From CAG-170 sp022779365 (GTDB lineage: Bacteria; Bacillota; Clostridia; Oscillospirales; Oscillospiraceae): 64,000 bases of DNA. This document shows, one piece after another, positions 35,066 through 42,473 of the stretch; within the stretch, counting starts at the first letter, position 1, and each line of letters starts with the position of its first letter. Under the pieces are notes generated by a model, which ran no database searches, was not told the DNA's origin, and saw nothing but the letters and a program-made list of their open reading frames with translations. The position numbers and the translations under genes are program-made. The stretch covers positions 41,665 to 105,664 of the forward strand of contig JALFSI010000015.1 in NCBI GenBank assembly GCA_022779365.1, given 5' to 3'.

Positions 35066-35401
35066 TTAAGCCTTCTCGCTCACACCAAGGGTGATGTGAG
35101 TGGTTCTCTTCAGAATACGGTTGTATCTGCCCTGTGCCCGCGGCATACCACGCTTAAGCGTGGGACCGGGATCGGCGAGCGCCGTGGAAACGTAGAGCTT
35201 TTCAGCATCCATCTGGTGGTTGTTCTCTGCGTTGGCGATGGCGCTCTTGAGCAGCTTGAGCATCGGTTCGGAGGCAGCCTTGGGAGTCTGCATCAGATAA
35301 GCCGCTGCGGTCTTGACGTCCTTGCCGCGGATGAGGTCGCAAACGATGCCGACCTTACGCGGGGAGATACGCAGGTATCTCAGATATGCTTTTGCTTCCA
35401 T
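35066..35401 (-). CDS. rplV: 50S ribosomal protein L22
   Basis: A 111-residue protein with MEAKAYLRYLRISPRKVGIV and GPTLKRGMPRAQGRYNRILK. The start at 35401 has AAGGAGG about 11 bases upstream; the ATG at 35422 lies inside the rpsS stop region and lacks a ribosome binding site. Confidence 0.97.
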   Translation of the reverse strand: MEAKAYLRYLRISPRKVGIVCDLIRGKDVKTAAAYLMQTPKAASEPMLKLLKSAIANAENNHQMDAEKLYVSTALADPGPTLKRGMPRAQGRYNRILKRTTHITLGVSEKA

Positions 35402-35421
35402 ACTCTTTGCGTCCTCCTTCA

Positions 35422-35697
35422 TTACGAATTGGTGGTCTTGCTGCCGGAGTGACCACGGAACGTTCTGGTGGGAACGAACTCACCCAGCTTATGACCGACC
35501 ATGTCTTCCGTGATATACACCGGCACATGACGGCGGCCGTCGTGCACAGCGATGGTGTGACCCACGAAGGAGGGGAAGATCGTCGAAGCTCTGGACCAGG
35601 TCTTGAGAACCTTCTTCTCGCCCGCCTTGTTCAGTTCTTCCACGCGTTTGAAGAGTTCAGGCGCTACAAACGGGCCTTTTTTAATACTTCTGCTCAT
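35422..35697 (-). CDS. rpsS: 30S ribosomal protein S19
   Basis: A 91-residue head protein starting MSRSIKKGPFVAPELFKRV with the signature FVGHTIAVHDGRRHVPVYI. Confidence 0.98.
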   Translation of the reverse strand: MSRSIKKGPFVAPELFKRVEELNKAGEKKVLKTWSRASTIFPSFVGHTIAVHDGRRHVPVYITEDMVGHKLGEFVPTRTFRGHSGSKTTNS

Positions 35698-35709
35698 TTT
35701 ATATCCCCC

Positions 35710-36546
35710 TTACTTCGCGTTTCTGCGCTTAAAGATATACTTGTTGGTGCGGTTCTTCGCCTTGCGGGTCTTGAGGCCCATAGCCGGCTTGCCCCACGGG
35801 GTCATAGGACCGGGATGACCAACAGGAGATTTGCCTTCGCCGCCGCCGTGCGGGTGGTCGTTCGGGTTCATGACAGAACCGCGGACGGTCGGGCGGATGC
35901 CCATGTGACGGGTACGACCGGCCTTGCCGATGTGCACGTTCTCATGGTCGATGTTGCCGACCTGACCGATGACTGCGGTGCAGTTCATGCGGACGAGGCG
36001 GACTTCGCCGGAGGGCAGACGGACCTGCGCCATCTCGCCGTCCTTTGCCATGAGCTGCGCAGCCGTGCCCGCAGAGCGGACAAGCTGAGCACCGCGACCC
36101 GGGTACAGCTCGATGTTGTGGATGACCGTGCCGACGGGGATGTTGGCGACGGGCAGGCAGTTGCCGGGCTTAATGTCGGCGGTGGCGGAAGCGACGACAG
36201 TGTCGCCTGCCTTCAGACCGACGGGCGCGAGGATGTAGCGCAGTTCGCCATCCTCATACTTGAGCAGGGCGATGAACGCGCTGCGGTTGGGGTCGTACTC
36301 CAGGCGCAGGACCGTTGCGGTCATTTCCTTCTTATCACGACGGAAGTCGATGATACGGAACTTGCGCTTGTTGCCGCCGCCGCGATGGCGGACGGTGATT
36401 CTGCCGTAGCTGTTGCGGCCGCCGTTTTTCTTGACGGTGTCCAGCAGGCAGCGAACGGGCTTCGCCTTTTTATCCACGCCGTCGAACGCGGAAACGGTCA
36501 TGTTTCTTCTCGACGGGGTATACGGCTTAAAAGATTTGATCGCCAT
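35710..36546 (-). CDS. rplB: 50S ribosomal protein L2
   Basis: A 278-residue peptidyl-transferase-centre protein starting MAIKSFKPYTPSRRNMTVSA, with RPTVRGSVMNPNDHPHGGGE containing the conserved His. Confidence 0.98.
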   Translation of the reverse strand: MAIKSFKPYTPSRRNMTVSAFDGVDKKAKPVRCLLDTVKKNGGRNSYGRITVRHRGGGNKRKFRIIDFRRDKKEMTATVLRLEYDPNRSAFIALLKYEDGELRYILAPVGLKAGDTVVASATADIKPGNCLPVANIPVGTVIHNIELYPGRGAQLVRSAGTAAQLMAKDGEMAQVRLPSGEVRLVRMNCTAVIGQVGNIDHENVHIGKAGRTRHMGIRPTVRGSVMNPNDHPHGGGEGKSPVGHPGPMTPWGKPAMGLKTRKAKNRTNKYIFKRRNAK

Positions 36547-36570
36547 ATTGCGTTACACTCCTTCTCGTTA

Positions 36571-36867
36571 TTAGACCATGCCTTCGAAGAACTCGATGGT
36601 CTTGGAATCGGCAGTCAGCTTGACCATCGCCTTCTTCCAGTTGGCGCGGCGGCCGGCAGGAGCAGCGCCCTGGCGCTTCATCTTGCCTTCCATGCGGATG
36701 GTGTTGACCTTTTCGACCTTGACGCCGAAGATCTCCTCAACAGCCTTGCGGATCTCAGTCTTGTTGGCAGTGAGCGCAACCTGGAACACGTACTTCTTTT
36801 CTTCCGTGGCTTCCATGGACTGTTCGGTGATGACGGGCTTGATGATAATATCGTAAGCGGTCTTCAT
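36571..36867 (-). CDS. rplW: 50S ribosomal protein L23
   Basis: A 98-residue exit-tunnel protein starting MKTAYDIIIKPVITEQSMEA and containing VALTANKTEIRKAVEEIFGV. The start overlaps the rplD stop by one base. Confidence 0.97.
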   Translation of the reverse strand: MKTAYDIIIKPVITEQSMEATEEKKYVFQVALTANKTEIRKAVEEIFGVKVEKVNTIRMEGKMKRQGAAPAGRRANWKKAMVKLTADSKTIEFFEGMV

Positions 36868-37487
36868 TATGCGAACACCTCCTCAATCTTAGCCAGCGCA
36901 GCCTTGTCAACAACGAGCTTCTTCGCGTTGAGCACGTCGTAGACGTTGATCAGGTTGGCGAATGTAACGACGATGCCGGGGATGTTGGCGGCGGACTTGA
37001 CAACGATCGCGTCATTCTCAGCCGTCACGACCAGTGCCTTGCAGTCAGCATCGACTGCCTGCAGGAACTGCTTGAAGGTCTTGGTCTTGATCTCGTCCAT
37101 CTTGATGGCGTCGATCACGACGAGGTTCTCTTCCTGAGCCTTGGCAGTCAGCACGGACTTCAGAGCCAGGCGCTTGACCTTCTTGTTGAGGGTGTAGCTG
37201 TAATCGCGGGGCTTCGGGGCGAACACGATGCCGCCGTGATACCACTGCGGAGCGCGGATCGAGCCCTGACGGGCGCGGCCGGTGCCCTTCTGACGCCACG
37301 GCTTGATGCCGCCGCCGGAAACCTCCGCACGGGTCAGCGCGCTCTGCGTGCCCTGGCGGCAGTTTGCCAGATGGTTCTTCACAACGTCGTGAACGACAGC
37401 TTCATTGATTTCTACGCCGAACACAGCATCAGAGAGTTCGATCTCGCCGACCTGCTTACCAGCCATATCAAAAACTTTAGTCTGCAT
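36867..37487 (-). CDS. rplD: 50S ribosomal protein L4
   Basis: A 206-residue protein with the tunnel-loop signature GGIKPWRQKGTGRARQGSIR and GGIVFAPKPRDY. In E. coli L4 is the autoregulator of this operon; whether that holds here is unknown. Confidence 0.98.
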   Translation of the reverse strand: MQTKVFDMAGKQVGEIELSDAVFGVEINEAVVHDVVKNHLANCRQGTQSALTRAEVSGGGIKPWRQKGTGRARQGSIRAPQWYHGGIVFAPKPRDYSYTLNKKVKRLALKSVLTAKAQEENLVVIDAIKMDEIKTKTFKQFLQAVDADCKALVVTAENDAIVVKSAANIPGIVVTFANLINVYDVLNAKKLVVDKAALAKIEEVFA

Positions 37488-37503
37488 GATTTACTCTCCT
37501 CTC

Positions 37504-38235
37504 TTAGCGGTTTCTTGCCGAAGCCTTCTGCGGGTTGGTACGCGCGGAAGCCTTCTGCGGGTTGATGCTGGCGTTGGCAGCGCTGCCCTTTTCCTTGAAG
37601 TTCTTCACCGTGTTCTTCAGATACACGATGCCGCCCTTCGGACCGGGGATCGCGCCGCGGACGACGATCATGTTCAGCTCGTCATCGACCTTGACGATGT
37701 CAAGATTTTCGACGGTGACCTGCTCGTTGCCCATCTGACCTGCACCGTTGTGGCCCTTGAAGATCCGGCTCGGAGAAGAGGTCGGACCCATGGAACCAGC
37801 CTGACGGTGGACCGGGCCGCCGCCGTGCGTCATCGGGGTGCGATGACCGCCGCAGCGCTTGACAGGACCTTCGTAGCCGTGGCCCTTGCTGATGCCGGTG
37901 ACGTCGATCTTGTCGCCGACCGCGAAGATGCTCGCCTTGATCTCGTCGCCGACGTTTGCCTCGGCAGCCTTTTCAATGCGGAACTCCTTGAGATGACGCT
38001 TGAGGGTGACGTCTGCCTTTTTCAGATGTCCGGCCTCAGGCTTGGACAGCTTCGATTCCTTCACGTCCTCAAAGCCGAGCTGGATGGCGTCGTAGCCGTC
38101 TTTTTCAGCGGTCTTCTTCTGCGTCACGACGCAGGGACCCGCTTCGATCACCGTTACCGGGATGACCTTGCCGCTCTCATCGAAAATCTGGGTCATGCCC
38201 ACTTTTTTGCCGATGATCGCCTTCTGCATTTGCAT
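37504..38235 (-). CDS. rplC: 50S ribosomal protein L3
   Basis: A 243-residue protein with AIIGKKVGMTQIFDESGKVI and FKGHNGAGQMGNEQVTVENL. The ATG at 38235 has AGGAGG 8 bases upstream. The C-terminus carries a tandem 9-residue duplication (NPQKASART then NPQKASAR), matching an 18-base direct repeat at 37520-37537 and 37547-37564. Confidence 0.97.
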   Translation of the reverse strand: MQMQKAIIGKKVGMTQIFDESGKVIPVTVIEAGPCVVTQKKTAEKDGYDAIQLGFEDVKESKLSKPEAGHLKKADVTLKRHLKEFRIEKAAEANVGDEIKASIFAVGDKIDVTGISKGHGYEGPVKRCGGHRTPMTHGGGPVHRQAGSMGPTSSPSRIFKGHNGAGQMGNEQVTVENLDIVKVDDELNMIVVRGAIPGPKGGIVYLKNTVKNFKEKGSAANASINPQKASARTNPQKASARNR

Positions 38236-38372
38236 TTGTGTTTCCTCCTAATTTAAGGTTATTGGTTGACAAACTTGCGCATTGGGCACGCCTTGGTTTA
38301 TCAACATGACCCGTCCGTCCTCATACATGACGAACCGTGGCGGGCTGCTGTAACTATAATATAGATTACAGC
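38236..38372 (-). promoter_or_regulatory. structured spacer between rpsJ and rplC
   Basis: A 130-base spacer, longer than usual at this position. One hairpin (38347-38353 with 38366-38372, GCTGTAA/TTACAGC) includes the rpsJ stop codon; another (38266-38274 with 38296-38304) lies just before the rplC ribosome binding site. Possibly a ribosomal protein binding or processing site. Confidence 0.5.
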
Positions 38373-38677
38373 TTTATCTCAATTTCAACGCCAGCCGGCA
38401 GATCCAGGCTCATCAGAGCCTCGACGGTCTTCTGGTTGGGGTTGAGAATGTCGATCAGTCTCTTGTGGGTTCTGCGCTCAAACTGCTCACGGGAATCCTT
38501 ATACTTGTGAACAGCGCGAAGGATGGTGACGACTTCCTTGCGGGTGGGCAGCGGGATCGGGCCGGAGACGGACGCGCCGTTGCGCTTTGCGGTCTCGACG
38601 ATCTTTTCTGCACTCGCGTCGATGAGCTGATGATCGTAAGCCTTCAGGCGAATACGAATCATTTCCTGTTTTGCCAT
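38366..38677 (-). CDS. rpsJ: 30S ribosomal protein S10
   Basis: A 103-residue protein starting MAKQEMIRIRLKAYDHQLID with GPIPLPTRKEVVTILRAVHK. First gene of the S10-spc-alpha superoperon, with AAGGAGGAAACATTC before the ATG. Confidence 0.98.
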   Translation of the reverse strand: MAKQEMIRIRLKAYDHQLIDASAEKIVETAKRNGASVSGPIPLPTRKEVVTILRAVHKYKDSREQFERRTHKRLIDILNPNQKTVEALMSLDLPAGVEIEIKL

Positions 38678-38950
38678 GAATGTTTCCTCCTTGATGTGAC
38701 GTACTCAGTTTCTTTGGCTTCTGGGTACGGTCGAGGACTGTCTGTACGCTATGCCGTGCGTATCACTCCGCACCATGAAAAAAGACCGACGTTGTGCCGG
38801 CCTTCTCCACTGCGGCGATATACGCTGCACAGAGGATCCTCAGCCGCCCGATGACCGGACATACTCCGCAGAAGTTACCGCCCGGGGCGCAATCTCCTGC
38901 ATCATCGCATTTGACACGCGTGGTAGCGTTGCTAACGCCATTCGCGCGCC
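38678..38950 (-). promoter_or_regulatory. long leader of the ribosomal protein superoperon with possible attenuator
   Basis: About 270 bases separate the promoter from rpsJ and hold no convincing ORF. On the minus strand a GC-rich hairpin (38803-38784, GGCCGGCACAACGTCGGTC) is followed by TTTTTT (38783-38778), an intrinsic-terminator shape midway in the leader. This suggests attenuation, perhaps by a ribosomal protein. Confidence 0.5.
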
Positions 38951-38955
38951 TTAGT

Positions 38956-38984
38956 ATCATATAATAAAACCCCCTTGGTGTCAA
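38956..38984 (-). promoter_or_regulatory. main promoter of the S10-spc-alpha superoperon
   Basis: On the minus strand a consensus TTGACA (38984-38979), a 17-base spacer and TATGAT (38961-38956). The -35 box lies in the 5' arm and loop of the proS terminator and the spacer is its U-tract. Confidence 0.85.
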
Positions 38985-38993
38985 GGGGGTTTT
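38961..38993 (-). terminator. terminator of proS, overlapping the ribosomal promoter
   Basis: A 12-bp perfect stem (38966-38977 with 38982-38993), loop of four, followed on the minus strand by a T-rich tract, about 60 bases beyond the proS stop. Confidence 0.85.
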
Positions 38994-39053
38994 GAGGATT
39001 TTTCATAAAAATTGCAGGAAAATTTCGGCGTTTTGGAGAAAATGCCGGGTCTT

Positions 39054-40490
39054 TTAGTATGCGACGCCCCAGTAGATCATTTTCTTCGCCGGTTTTCCGC
39101 AGATCGGACACACATCGCCGAGGTGCTCCTGCCGGAGCGGCATACAGCGGGACGACATTCCGCCCTCTTCCTTCATCTTGAGCTCACATTCCACATCGCC
39201 GCACCACATCGTCTTGATGAAGCCGCCGTGCTCCTTCTGGAGCTGCTTTGCCTCTTCGATGGAGTGCGCCTCGAAGATGTGGCTGTCGAGGTTCTGCTTT
39301 GCCTTATCGAACATCCCCTTCTGCACGAGCGCAAGCTGCTCCTGCACGGCGGACTCTAACTGGTCGAGCGAAGCGACGGTCTTTTCGCCGTCGTTGCGGC
39401 GCACGAGCACGCACTGCCCCGCCTCGATGTCGCGCGGACCGATCTCCACACGCACCGGCACGCCCTTCATCTCATACTGCGCGCACTTCCAGCCCATGGA
39501 GTTGTCAGAATCGTCGAGCTTGACGCGCAGACCCGCGGCGGTGAGGCGCTCCTTGAGCTCCGTCGCCTTTTCGAGCACGCCCGCCTTGTGCATCGCCACC
39601 GGCAGCACGATCACCTGCACCGGCGCGATCTTGGGCGGCAGCACGAGACCGTTGTTGTCGCCGTGCGCCATGATGACCGCGCCGATCATGCGCGTGGTCG
39701 AGCCCCACGAGGTCTGGAACGGATACTGGAGCTTATTATCGCGCCCCGTAAAGGTCACATTGTACGCGCGGGAGAATTTATCGCCGAAGTAGTGGCTCGT
39801 CGCGCCCTGCAGCGCCTTGTGATCCTTCATCAGGCATTCGACGGTGTAGGTCGCCTCCGCGCCCGCGAATTTTTCCTTTTCGGTCTTCTGCCCGGGCACG
39901 ACCGGGATCGCCAGCACGTTCTCAAAGAAATCGGCGTAGCATTTGAGCTGCTGCTCCGTCTCGTGGATGGCTTCCTCGGCGGTCTCGTGGATGGTGTGAC
40001 CCTCCTGCCACCAGAACTCGCGGCTGCGCAGGAACGGGCGCGTTGTCTTTTCCCAGCGGATGACGGAGCACCACTGGTTGTAGAGCATCGGCAGCTCGCG
40101 GTACGATTGCAGCACCTGCGACCAGTGGTCGCAGAACATCGTCTCGGACGTCGGGCGGAACGCCAGACGCTCCTCCAGCTTTTCGCTGCCGCCCATCGTG
40201 ACCCACGCCACCTCCGGCGCGAAGCCGTTTACGAGCTCGCCCTCTTTTTTGAGCAGGCTCTCGGGGATAAGCACCGGCATGGCGACGTTTTCATGCCCCG
40301 TTTTCTTGAACTCGCCGTCCATGATGCGCTGGATATTTTCCCAGATGGCGTAGCCATACGGGCGCAGGATGGTAAAGCCCTTCACGCTGGCGTATTCCAC
40401 CAGCTCCGCCTTGCGGCAGATGTCGGTATACCACTGCGCAAAATCCTGTTCCATGTCGGTGATCTGTTCGACCTTTTTCTCTTTAGCCAT
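39054..40490 (-). CDS. proS: prolyl-tRNA synthetase (archaeal/eukaryal type)
   Basis: Charges tRNA-Pro, cytoplasmic, 478 residues. The class II motifs are visible: IRWEKTTRPFLRSREFWWQEGHT (motif 2 region) and SWGSTTRMIGAVIMAHGD (motif 3 region). The length without an inserted editing domain and the C-terminal CPICGKPAKKMIYWGVAY match ProS type 3. The start at 40490 (MAKEKKVEQITDME) has AGAGG 9 bases upstream; the frame open to 40616 has no support there. Confidence 0.96.
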   Translation of the reverse strand: MAKEKKVEQITDMEQDFAQWYTDICRKAELVEYASVKGFTILRPYGYAIWENIQRIMDGEFKKTGHENVAMPVLIPESLLKKEGELVNGFAPEVAWVTMGGSEKLEERLAFRPTSETMFCDHWSQVLQSYRELPMLYNQWCSVIRWEKTTRPFLRSREFWWQEGHTIHETAEEAIHETEQQLKCYADFFENVLAIPVVPGQKTEKEKFAGAEATYTVECLMKDHKALQGATSHYFGDKFSRAYNVTFTGRDNKLQYPFQTSWGSTTRMIGAVIMAHGDNNGLVLPPKIAPVQVIVLPVAMHKAGVLEKATELKERLTAAGLRVKLDDSDNSMGWKCAQYEMKGVPVRVEIGPRDIEAGQCVLVRRNDGEKTVASLDQLESAVQEQLALVQKGMFDKAKQNLDSHIFEAHSIEEAKQLQKEHGGFIKTMWCGDVECELKMKEEGGMSSRCMPLRQEHLGDVCPICGKPAKKMIYWGVAY

Positions 40491-40596
40491 ATTTTTCATC
40501 CTCTCGGAAATAATACTCCACAGTAACAAAACTATTCTATCACATCTGTCAATCCCCCTGACATAAAATGAACTACTGACTGGAAGGAGTGTTTCC

Positions 40597-40758
40597 ATGC
40601 CCGAATTTACCGTCACTCTGGATACAAGCGCCGCCCGATTTTACCGCCGGGTCGCCGGCGCGGCGGGTCTGAGCGTCGAGCAGGTGCTGTCCGACGCGCT
40701 GTTTAAGCTCGCCGGCGAGCTGGCGCTCGAAGCGCTGGCAAAAAAGCAGGAAAAATAG
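40597..40758 (+). CDS. small hypothetical protein (53 aa)
   Basis: A short ORF with GGAAGGAG 6 bases before the ATG. It reads MPEFTVTLDTSAARFYRRVA and continues as an amphipathic helix-rich sequence (SVEQVLSDALFKLAGELALE) ending KKQEK. Codon use matches its neighbours. No known domain recognised; the pattern of a beta-strand then helices resembles a ribbon-helix-helix-like small protein, but that is a guess. Confidence 0.6.
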   Translation: MPEFTVTLDTSAARFYRRVAGAAGLSVEQVLSDALFKLAGELALEALAKKQEK

Positions 40759-40860
40759 TGCCGTCCCGCTGCATCCACCGCCGCGCCGTTCAGAAAGCCC
40801 CGCCAAAGCCTCACCGCCCGAAGCGGCGCTCCGCACAGGAGCGCCGTTTACTTTTTTATC

Positions 40861-40888
40861 TTGACGAACCTGTCATTTCTGGTATAAT
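40861..40888 (+). promoter_or_regulatory. promoter of the CNNM transporter leader
   Basis: TTGACG (40861-40866), 16-base spacer, TATAAT (40883-40888) with a GG just before. The start of transcription would be near 40895, leaving a leader of about 190 bases. Confidence 0.75.
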
Positions 40889-40919
40889 AACCACAATTTA
40901 TACGAAAGGAATGAAGCAA

Positions 40920-41030
40920 ATGGACTCCGACAGCAGTGACTGTCCCAGTACGCACCACATTTGTCATTTGATTTTGGGAGCATATCTGCACTGCGGGACG
41001 CAGCGCGGACGTGCTTTTTTGCGTCTCTAG
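40920..41030 (+). CDS. candidate His/Cys-rich leader peptide (36 aa)
   Basis: ATG at 40920 with AAAGGA 9 bases upstream opens a 36-codon ORF ending TAG at 41028. It reads MDSDSSDCPSTHHICHLILG, then AYLHCGTQRGRAFLRL. The His/Cys cluster and acidic start suggest metal binding or codon-dependent attenuation. The stop codon lies in the 3' arm of a long hairpin (40986-41038), so translation would remodel that structure. Confidence 0.5.
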   Translation: MDSDSSDCPSTHHICHLILGAYLHCGTQRGRAFLRL

Positions 41031-41038
41031 CGGTGCAG
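40986..41038 (+). promoter_or_regulatory. leader hairpin before the CNNM transporter gene
   Basis: Outer stem 40986-40994 with 41030-41038 and inner stem 40995-41002 with 41020-41027 (total about 17 bp with a 2-base bulge) enclose a small GCGC/GTGC hairpin (41003-41014) followed by TTTTTT (41015-41020). The inner weak terminator and the outer stem are alternatives, as in attenuators. Confidence 0.55.
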
Positions 41039-41085
41039 TAACATCATAATCACAACTTCAGATGACAGAAAAGGAGCAACATACA

Positions 41086-42348
41086 TTGTCTACCACTACT
41101 TGCCTCATCATTATGGCAGTCTGCCTGGCGTTTTCCGCCTATTTTTCGGCGACGGAAACGGCATTTTCCTCCGCAAACACCACAAAGCTCAAAACCCTTG
41201 CCGAAAAGGGCAACAAGCGCGCGGCGCTGGTCTGCAAGCTGCTCGAGCGCTATGACCGGCTGCTCTCCACGATCCTCATCGGCAACAACATCGTGAATAT
41301 CGCCACAGCGTCCATCGGTACGGTGCTGTTTGTCAGGCATTACGGCGACGCCGGCGCGACGATCTCTACCGTGGTCGTCACGGTCGTTGTGCTGATCTTC
41401 GGCGAAATTTCGCCGAAAAGCATCGCCAAGGACAGCGCGGAGCGGTGCGCGATGCTCTCTGCACCGCTGCTGCGCGTGCTGATCATTCTCTTTACGCCGC
41501 TCAACACGCTCTTTTCGCTCTGGAAAAAGCTGCTGTCCAAAATCTTCCGCCTCAATGCCGACACGAAAATGTCGCAGGAGGAGCTGCTCATGCTCGTCGA
41601 TGAGGTGCAGCAGGACGGCAGCATTGATAAAGACGAAGGCGAGCTGCTGAAAAATGCGATCGACTTCTCCGAGCAGCGCGCGGAGGATATTCTCATCCAC
41701 CGCACCGATCTGGCAGCGCTCCCCATCACCGCCACAAAAGAAGAGGTCGCCGCGCTGTTTACGGAGACGAAATATTCCCGACTTCTCATCTATCAGGATT
41801 CCATCGACAACATTCTCGGCACGATCCACCAGAAGGACTTTTACGTTGGCTGCGGCGTGACGGACAAGCCGCTGCGCGACATCCTTCTCCCGCCGGTCTA
41901 CGCGTTGGAGCGCGAGCCGATCAGCCTGCTGCTCAAAAAGCTCCAGAAGATGAAAACGCACGTCGCCGTTGTGGTCGATGAATACGGCGGAACGTGCGGG
42001 ATCGTGACGATGGAGGATATTCTGGAGGAGCTGGTCGGCGAAATTTGGGATGAGCACGACGAAGAAGAGACGCCGGTCCGTCAGGTGTCCGCGGATTCCT
42101 ATCTCGTCGATGCCGGGATGAGCTTTGACGACTTTGCCGATCACTTCGGTCTGCGGGGCGATTGCGAAATGTCCTCCGTCAGCGGCTGGGTCACCGAGCA
42201 GTTTGGGCGTCTGCCCGACCCCGGCGACACGTTCGATTTTGAGACGCTCCATGTGCAGGTCACGCAGGTCGCAAACCATCATGTCGAGCAAATTCGCGTC
42301 TTTACAAAATCGGACGCTGCCGCGCAAAGCCCTATAACCGTGTCCTGA
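41086..42348 (+). CDS. CNNM/CorC-type transporter (hemolysin family, DUF21 + CBS pair + CorC_HlyC)
   Basis: Membrane protein of 420 residues, probably handling magnesium or another divalent cation. A DUF21 domain with several transmembrane segments (LAFSAYFSATETAFSSAN, LIGNNIVNIATASIGT, FGEISPKSIAKD) occupies about 1-180. Two CBS repeats follow (about 190-330, containing KYSRLLIYQDSIDNILG and VVVDEYGGTCGIVTMEDILE) and then a C-terminal CorC_HlyC domain. The TTG at 41086 is chosen since AAGGAG lies 9 bases upstream; the ATG at 41062 precedes that site. The leader carries a candidate leader peptide and hairpin. Confidence 0.88.
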   Translation: MSTTTCLIIMAVCLAFSAYFSATETAFSSANTTKLKTLAEKGNKRAALVCKLLERYDRLLSTILIGNNIVNIATASIGTVLFVRHYGDAGATISTVVVTVVVLIFGEISPKSIAKDSAERCAMLSAPLLRVLIILFTPLNTLFSLWKKLLSKIFRLNADTKMSQEELLMLVDEVQQDGSIDKDEGELLKNAIDFSEQRAEDILIHRTDLAALPITATKEEVAALFTETKYSRLLIYQDSIDNILGTIHQKDFYVGCGVTDKPLRDILLPPVYALEREPISLLLKKLQKMKTHVAVVVDEYGGTCGIVTMEDILEELVGEIWDEHDEEETPVRQVSADSYLVDAGMSFDDFADHFGLRGDCEMSSVSGWVTEQFGRLPDPGDTFDFETLHVQVTQVANHHVEQIRVFTKSDAAAQSPITVS

Positions 42349-42353
42349 TAAAC

Positions 42354-42385
42354 CGCGCCCGGAGAATTGCTCCGGGCGCGCTTTT
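42354..42385 (+). terminator. intrinsic terminator after the CNNM transporter gene
   Basis: A 10-bp GC stem (42354-42363 with 42371-42380) followed by CTTTT. Confidence 0.85.
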
Positions 42386-42406
42386 GTGCTTTTTCTCCCA
42401 CCGGCG

Positions 42407-42435
42407 TTGTTTTTCCCATCCGGGTCTGCTATAAT
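42407..42435 (+). promoter_or_regulatory. promoter of the serine dehydratase gene
   Basis: TTGTTT (42407-42412), 17-base spacer, TATAAT (42430-42435), 38 bases before the ATG. Confidence 0.75.
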
Positions 42436-42473
42436 GCAGACGCAAGTTAAAACATACCACGGAGGAACTTCTA

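Noticed and set aside
38763..38984. A 73-codon minus-strand ORF in the ribosomal leader (MTPRGFYYMI...)
   Set aside because: It would start inside the promoter and terminator stem, upstream of the expected transcript start, with no ribosome binding site; the leader is treated as non-coding.
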